DNA of 64,000 nt from Nemopilema nomurai (Eukaryota > Cnidaria > Scyphozoa > Rhizostomeae > Rhizostomatidae): NCBI GenBank assembly GCA_003864495.1, contig ML133488.1, positions 2,239,193 to 2,303,192 on the forward strand. Reading direction: 5' to 3'. Positions 43,101-64,000 of the stretch are shown one piece after another (the stretch's first letter is position 1; every line of letters starts with the position of its first letter). The notes under the pieces were generated by a model. That model saw nothing but the letters and a program-made list of their open reading frames with translations, was not told where the DNA came from and ran no database searches. The position numbers and the translations under genes were made by a program.

Positions 43101-43429
43101 ACTTAGCGTCATTGGGCTTTTCGGTTTCTGAAAGCTAAATAGTACAAATTCCGCAGATTCTAGATTAGTATGCTTGTTTGGGTTACTTTGGCCTCACCTT
43201 AAGCAGGGTATTTAAAGCATGTAAACAGGAAGTAAAAGAGGTCTACCTGCTTAGAAAATATCCACGCTACTTTTTGCTTCGGCATCGCAAACCCATTCAG
43301 AGCATGTTCCCACGGAAGGTGATACAGTTGATACACGTTCAATCCAATCGTCACAATACCAAGGCAAAGGACACCTAACACTCCGTATATTGTTTTTATT
43401 TTCATAGACCTGTTTTTCCCGTCCGCCAT
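19114..43429 (-). CDS. Membrane-anchored TTLL-family (ATP-grasp) ligase-like protein, 16 coding exons, 491 aa
   Basis: Tubulin-tyrosine-ligase-like family: ATP-grasp enzymes that join amino acids to protein carboxylates, classically on tubulin. Coding exons on the minus strand: 43429-43247, 42460-42299, 41953-41834, 41562-41487, 40907-40838, 40402-40319, 39462-39378, 38976-38898, 35264-35215, 33041-32986, 31651-31585, 31246-31184, 30711-30653, 29909-29813, 20470-20360, 19227-19114. All introns are GT-AG, phases agree, and the sum is 1,476 nt with the TGA stop. Landmarks: HFPGSGFITLKVELA, VQKSNDHRGIKI, IANPLLIDKRKFDIG, VTSIDPLRVYLYEE, RFDFVIDKDMNIWLMEVNMSP. The N-terminus carries a hydrophobic anchor and the C-terminus is Cys-rich. 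An ATG 33 bases upstream (43462) is in frame and would add 11 residues; I chose 43429 for its A/G Kozak context. None of the human TTLLs I know has such an anchor; it may belong to the clade of nematode TTLL-15, which I cannot verify. Confidence 0.9.
19387..19497. repeat. 28-bp minisatellite in the last TTLL-like intron
   Basis: About four imperfect copies of a 28-bp unit built on CGTTTTGGCACA and AGCGACATC, one of them internally deleted. It lies between exons 15 and 16 of the TTLL-like gene. Confidence 0.75.
20471..29812 (-). other. Large TTLL-like intron 14
   Basis: 9.3 kb with no splice-supported exon of the host gene. It holds the hairpin at 21301-21332, a C run at 21870-21885, a (TAC/TAT)n tract near 20535-20573, and several short plus-strand open frames (22323-22541, 23045-23242, 28627-28923) for which I see no gene structure. 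Confidence 0.6.
21301..21332. repeat. Perfect 14-bp inverted repeat (hairpin)
   Basis: TTTATCTAACAGTC and its exact reverse complement are separated by the four bases GCCT. A partial third copy (CTGTTAG) follows at 21338-21344. It lies in TTLL-like intron 14. It could be a small transposon remnant or an RNA hairpin. Confidence 0.8.
34732..34773. repeat. Dispersed repeat, copy 2
   Basis: About 42 bases (CTTTTTAGACCCCC ... CGGTGCCTG) match 8099-8140 with a few substitutions; both copies are preceded by a C/T-rich stretch. It lies in TTLL-like intron 9. This is an interspersed repeat of unknown family. Confidence 0.65.
35265..38084. other. Remainder of TTLL-like intron 8
   Basis: No exon or known element recognised. 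Scattered short open frames on both strands around 36.0-36.5 kb lack splice support. Confidence 0.4.
38085..38850. repeat. 108-bp satellite, about seven copies
   Basis: The landmark ACTATAA recurs at 38153, 38261, 38369, 38477, 38585 and 38693, exactly 108 bases apart each time; the last copy is shortened by an internal deletion. Units differ at only a few positions. Each contains GATTGACTGATTAG, TACTGTCTGCTG and ATGCTGCCTGATTATT. It lies in intron 8 of the TTLL-like gene, close to exon 8. Such homogeneity implies recent expansion. Confidence 0.9.
43247..43429 (-). other. TTLL-like exon 1: signal-anchor
   Basis: Residues 1-61. A basic start (MADGKNRSMKIK) is followed by a hydrophobic helix at about 13-32 (TIYGVLGVLCLGIVTIGLNV), then LYHLPWE. 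With positive charges on the N-terminal side and none just after the helix, a type II orientation is expected: N-terminus cytosolic, catalytic part luminal. A cleaved signal peptide is the alternative. The exon ends AWIFSKQ and joins VYHLNHVMNVFGRLGY in phase. Confidence 0.8.
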
Positions 43430-43434
43430 CTTGG
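43418..43434 (-). promoter_or_regulatory. YY1-like element over the TTLL-like start codon
   Basis: On the minus strand the start codon lies in CCAAGATGGCGGACGGG, which fits the AAGATGGCGG core of YY1 sites that overlap start codons and transcription starts of many TATA-less animal genes. No TATA box is evident just upstream. Binding is inferred from the motif. Confidence 0.45.
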
Positions 43435-43462
43435 TGAAATGTGCAGAATAGACTGAGCGCAT

Positions 43463-45394
43463 ATACAGACCTACCAGCTCAAAACAGTTACAACGCCTCC
43501 TTCTATTAACGGTCTTTCTGCAGTTGATGGTGCGAAAAGTGAATGTTACAGGAAACCATTAGGCCATAAATGAGCTATCTACGTTTTGAATTACAATTGT
43601 TTGAGCTTGAATTCCTGTGACTGCCGCCTGAATATACATGTTGCAAACAGTTGCTGTTGTTGTTGCCAATTGTTGTTGTCTTCATCCATGACAACTTGAC
43701 ACCACAAGAAGTTTCAAAGCCACTCATACTGGTAAAAACATTTGAACTTTAAAACATGTCACAACATGAATTAAAAAAAACTTCAAAATCACATATTATG
43801 AAATTTGTTGAAAGTCTGGCCTAAGGTACAACTATGCTTGTAATTAAGCAAGGGCCTTGCTTAAAAACTTTCTTAAAAATTTATCTCTAGCTGCAGAAAA
43901 GATTTCTTAACGATTTCTTTATCAATCAAAAAAGTTGTAGGTATAGAATAAACTAGTCTAATTTGTAACAAATCCAACTAAAATGTTTATTAAAGTGTGG
44001 ACAATGTACGCAAAATTAAACTCAAGAATGGAAAATGTAAGCTGCTTCAAATTTTAAAACATTACTTAGAAAGACAAACTTTGAACTTTCTTAGCGTCAT
44101 GGCTCTGTTGAAAGAATATTATTTGTTTCATGCTATCACAGATGATTTTCTTTGTCACATACGTATTATCCTCAGACAGTAATCAACTATAATAAGTGAT
44201 AAATTATGTAAAACACATCATAAGCTTCTATCTAGCGTTCATCCCAATTTCATCAGAAGATAGCAAAAGACTAAACTTTGTGAATGATTGATTTTATGCA
44301 ACCAAAATACTTTCTTATTATTAATCATCTAGGTCACATTATCTGTAAAGCACGTTATTTATTTAAAATCATTCTGCTAATAATCTAAAGCATAAAAAAC
44401 ACACAATGGACCTCGCATCTGACCACATTATGTAAAATATGCAGTTGATACACAAAAATATCAAGATCACGAATCATCTGAGGTGAATGATTGGGTGATT
44501 ACTACCAAGTCAAAACTGCCAGAGCGTGAGTCCCTTTTATATCCATTGTGTTTTTGATTAAAAAGCAAATTTGCTTGAAATTGGTTATATTTGTCTAGGT
44601 AGTTTAAAAGTGTGAAATGGTTTAGAAAATATTAAATACATAGAAAGGAAGCCAACTAGTGCAGTGAGATTAAAAACATATATTAATAAAATCTAATCTA
44701 TATGCATGAAAGTCATACGGCACAGGGAATCAACTATGCGATCTTGGGTCTAATGATATAGTCTGTCAACCGCGAGAAGTCTTAAATAGTTAGAACTTTC
44801 AGTATTCGTTTAGCAGGTAGAGCTAGGAAATGGTCCATGGGTTGTAAATCGAACCCCTAAGTAGTGGGGAATTTGAACAGCTAAAAAAGCAACGTTTGTT
44901 CCCTAGCTTGTGAAGGGCTGATTGGAACAGACAGGGGGCATAAGGCAGCCCACCCCAAGGTCGACCTGTTTTGGGAACGAAGGAGGAGCGGCAAGGCAGA
45001 ACTCAGGATGATTTTTAACTTGACACCGACATCAACTTTGATGTCGCAAAACCCCGCGTGTCCACAAGGACCTCTAGCCGAGTAAACAGCATCTTAATAA
45101 CACGGCCTAACCTAAAGGGGCTGATAAAATGCCCTGGTTTCTAAATACGCATCTGCGTAGGCTTACATATCCAATTCTGATGACGTAGTCAACAAACCCT
45201 TATATATGATAAAAACAAACCCTGATAAAAACAAAAATAAAATATTTCCGTATATATTAAAATTGCCGCAACTACATAATTCTATTCACTAATGGTAAAA
45301 GAACTGGTACTAACAATCTGCATAACTAGATCTAGTGTCTGTTAAAATAGCTAAAAACTTAGAGAAATTGTCTCTGTGCAGTCCACTGCTGAAA
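43463..45394. other. Spacer between ABCC4-like 3' end and TTLL-like 5' end
   Basis: Nearly 2 kb separates the two tandem minus-strand genes. It must hold the TTLL-like promoter and the ABCC4-like 3' UTR. The only structured part is the GC-richer patch at about 44.81-45.12 kb. Confidence 0.5.
44807..45120. mobile_element. Possible tRNA-derived SINE-like fragment
   Basis: At 44810-44865 TTTAGCAGGTAGAGC resembles a tRNA A-box, and GTAAATCGAACCCC lies where a B-box would be. GC-richer sequence follows, with a perfect 9-bp hairpin CGACATCAA-CT-TTGATGTCG at 45027-45046. The tRNA part is too damaged to fold as a working tRNA. No target-site duplication or A-tail was found, so this is tentative. Confidence 0.3.
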
Positions 45395-61196
<15,802 letters not shown>

Positions 61197-61211
61197 AACT
61201 GATCTTTTTTA
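61197..61211 (-). promoter_or_regulatory. ABCC4-like 5' UTR fragment behind a splice acceptor
   Basis: Fifteen bases upstream of the ATG on the minus strand lies a good acceptor (pyrimidine-rich TTTTTGTTCTAG). An in-frame TAA follows it. This implies at least one non-coding upstream exon and places the transcription start farther right, beyond 61.2 kb. Confidence 0.5.
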
Positions 61212-63495
61212 CTAGAACAAAAAGTTTTATCATCTTAACATCTGGTCTGAATATAAGAATTGTAGCCATCATCCTTATTGATGCTAAGATAGTGACTACA
61301 AAAAATGCTGAAAACAGGTAATTTTAAGTTCTTGGAAGCACACAAGAACAGTCAAATATAGTTGACATGAAATGAGACAAGAGGCTTTTGATGTGAAAAC
61401 AAAATTAAGAAATGTATAGAAATTAAGAAACATAAAACCAAATCTTTAGCAAAAGTTACTTTCTGTTGAATCTTATCATGAGTGACTTCTACAAGACACT
61501 TCTTCTACAATTTACAGGGCTGGTGATTTGTATCAGAAAATGGGGGGGGGGGCAAAATGTGAATATTGTGCTTATCTTTCTATTTCTTTCTAAATAGCCC
61601 TGAAAAATACTTTGCTCTACTAAAAAGTAGGGGGGGGGTTGCTGGCCCTGATTTATTGATCCATGGCTCAAGTTAGGCATAGACTAGAAGTGTGCAGTTA
61701 AACTTCAAAAAATTTATATTGAACTTGCGGATTAGAATGGCCCTGCCTACGCAACAAGAGGCCCCAAGGTAATTGTGCCCCCTCTTGATTACCTCACAAT
61801 TGTCTTTTGGAGGGTCATGATGTAATTATCTATTGAACAAATAGCTTTGAGAGAAAGAGCCCCTCGCAGCAACATAGCCAATCCCCAGCCTGTTTACTGT
61901 GGCAATGTTGCTCTTCAAAAATCAAATCTCTTGGCATAGACCAGGTTGGCTAGCGATTTGGGATGTTACTATTGGATGGGGGTGTATCAAAGATTTTTCT
62001 CTGCATACTGTAGAAAATAACAACATAAATCAGGAACAACGATTGTGTCTAATGAAGAATGGAGACTTTGCCCAAGAAGAATGTATACAAGTATGGGAGA
62101 GATGAGTACTTCAGTGTATGAATTTTTTTCTTGGTGAATATGTGGCAGAGAATATGAAGCAGGAAACATTTTACTGCTGGTCTTGCCTAGTGGTGGGTGA
62201 CATATCAACAGTAAGTGTTTTCTTCACTAACATTTTTGAAGAACTTCATATTACAAAATCCATATTTAGATGTCAAATATTAATACAAGGCTCAATAAGT
62301 TTATTGACGCAAATAAAATCATATGACCATCATTAATTTTGCTGGAGCTTTATAAACATATCTGGGTTGGTTTTGAAATGAAATAAAATTGTGACCCATG
62401 GTCATTTTACATCCACATACCAAGACCACTCAGACCAAGATAGTCAAGTCAGCCAGTGATTACCTTGCCCTTTTGGAGGCCAAGAGCATGGGGACACGGA
62501 GAACAGATATGGGGCAATTGGAATCCTACAGGAAAGGGCCACTAACCTTAGGCCTAATATCAAAACGCAAACTGCTTGTAAGAAATGAAACCCTGATACT
62601 GCAAAAAGCGAGCATATTGTGAGCATATGCAGGCTCTGACATGTCACTTATTACCACTTACAAACCATTCACCAAGTTATAAGTGGACTATTCTTCGACA
62701 CATCCCTTTAATAATAGCTCTCTCTCTTAGGATCTCTCTTAGGATCACTCTTAGGATGTCCTTACATCTTGCCGTTATACTTAGAGAGTCACCATCGATA
62801 ATGGGCGTTTTCCACATTTTTGAAGCAAAACTCTCATTAACTTGCTAAAATTCAAGCATGGAGGCAGTCTGTATAAAGGGGAAGGGGGTTACAAGAAATG
62901 AGTGAAGTGGAGAAACTGTTTGATTGTTCCGCCCACAATTTCTTCCACTATATCAAGTAAATGTACAAAATACTTCGCAACAAATTGGTAATAAATTGGT
63001 ATCCCACTGATTTAAACAAAAAAAATTATCAAAATATCATGTCTTAGATATCATTTCATGCGATAAAGGCTAGCCTAATGCCTTGCAATTTAACACTCTA
63101 CCGTCATTTTTCTCCACCGTAAAACATCTTGTAAAAAATCATTATATATATATATATCATATTTATTTCTATTTGGAAACTTTTGAATTGTGCTAGAAAT
63201 GCTCAATACAGACCAAACTGGGTTTTGATCGTTATCTATTAGAAGCCTTATCAATTCGGCCCCTGCCTTTAACTTCTATCACTCTAAATGAGGAAATTTG
63301 CATTGATTTGCAAGCACAAACTCGCACGCTTTGTTTACGTTGTTGATTTGGGTCAACGTTAGGTAAACACCCAAGCAGAGTAGTAGTAGCATTTAGGCCC
63401 CTTTGTTCAATGCCATTGAATTGCTTTGGCAATGCACATACCAGGTATGGTTAATGGATGTTTCACGGATGGAATACTTTTCAAAATAAACTTAC
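61212..63495. other. Region upstream of ABCC4-like gene, no gene recognised
   Basis: Contains G runs at 61542-61552 and 61630-61638, three imperfect copies of TCTTAGGAT around 62726-62757, and a (TA)n tract near 63144-63158. Open frames here are short and show no splice-supported structure. Confidence 0.4.
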
Positions 63496-63600
63496 CAATG
63501 ACGCAACATAAGCCGCCAATTGTCACAAAGAACAGAAATTGGATCTGTCGCTCCAATTCAAAACCCTGCCCACACACTTGAGGAAGGAGTTGATACCTTC
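63496..63600 (-). other. Possible non-coding first exon of the ABCC4-like gene
   Basis: A GTAAGT donor stands at 63495 on the minus strand, about 2.3 kb upstream of the acceptor next to the ABCC4-like start. Joining the two would give an untranslated leader: the frame that is open across the donor hits a stop after the junction. The left part also reads as a short hydrophobic peptide, so it could instead be an exon of another gene. The right edge is arbitrary. Confidence 0.2.
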
Positions 63601-63680
63601 CCCTTTATTTGAGGATGACAAGATGAGTCGGCATTCTAATGCATTTGCATAAAAGGCGGGTTCCAAGTTAGGATAGTCTG

Positions 63681-63708
63681 CCCGCGGCAAATCAAACAGA
63701 ACCGCGGG
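63681..63708. repeat. CpG-rich inverted repeat
   Basis: CCCGCGG and CCGCGGG form a perfect 7-bp inverted repeat separated by 14 bases, in otherwise AT-rich DNA. It contains two SacII-type CCGCGG palindromes. It may be a promoter-proximal element or chance. Confidence 0.5.
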
Positions 63709-64000
63709 ACATGCTTCCAATCCAAAGAGAATAATAATAATGATACCCTTCAATGGCTTCAATGAATTTTTATAAGAATAAGTTTGTATGGTTTTATGAA
63801 ACTTTATCATATTTCTTAAATAGTGAGGGGGAAATGTGGCAATTTGCAGCTTAATGTTGCAAGAAGGCGTATTTTACCATGAAGATTTCTAAAGAAATCT
63901 ATTCATGTTTTTGCTGAAACATTTATTAATTGTGTACTGTAGGATTTTGGTATTTTACGAATTTTCTAACCTGTAGTGACCTAAGCCTGTTTTAACGATA

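Overview
This is eukaryotic nuclear DNA from an intron-rich animal. It is AT-rich with GC-richer coding islands, GT-AG introns of about 0.1 to 9 kb, many micro- and minisatellites, and no prokaryotic gene layout. An animal-type ABCC4/MRP4 gene with 28 coding exons and a tubulin-tyrosine-ligase-like (TTLL) gene with 16 coding exons fix it as metazoan. The look (short introns, moderate AT, these families) suggests a cnidarian such as a sea anemone or coral, but that is inference.

Layout. 1-8,570: mostly unassigned, with a local duplication and two possible minus-strand membrane-protein ORFs near 3.0-4.0 kb. 8,574-13,141 (+): a candidate two-exon gene with a TATA box, a long Ser/Lys/Arg-rich first exon, a short last exon and an AATAAA; not recognised. 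13.37-13.70 kb: a 19-20 bp minisatellite. 15.2-17.15 kb (+): weak three-exon candidate. 18.08-18.21 kb (-): one orphan exon with good splice sites. 43,429-19,114 (-): complete TTLL-family gene (491 aa) with an N-terminal membrane anchor, an ATP-grasp ligase core and a Cys-rich C-terminus; its introns carry a 108-bp satellite, a 28-bp repeat and a perfect 14-bp hairpin. 43.4-45.4 kb: spacer with the TTLL promoter side and a GC-rich, tRNA-like patch. 61,196-45,395 (-): complete ABCC4-like transporter (1,439 aa). 61.2-64.0 kb: upstream region with a possible non-coding first exon.

Both large genes were built exon by exon: every junction is GT-AG, phases agree throughout, and totals are exact multiples of three. 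They are in tandem on the minus strand with about 2 kb between them; nothing shows they work together. The item most worth following is the TTLL-like protein. It is predicted to be membrane-anchored with a Cys-rich tail, lacks two motifs expected of tubulin-modifying TTLLs, and so may act (or be inactive) in the secretory lumen rather than on cytosolic tubulin. No CRISPR array, operon, phage or bacterial mobile element is present.
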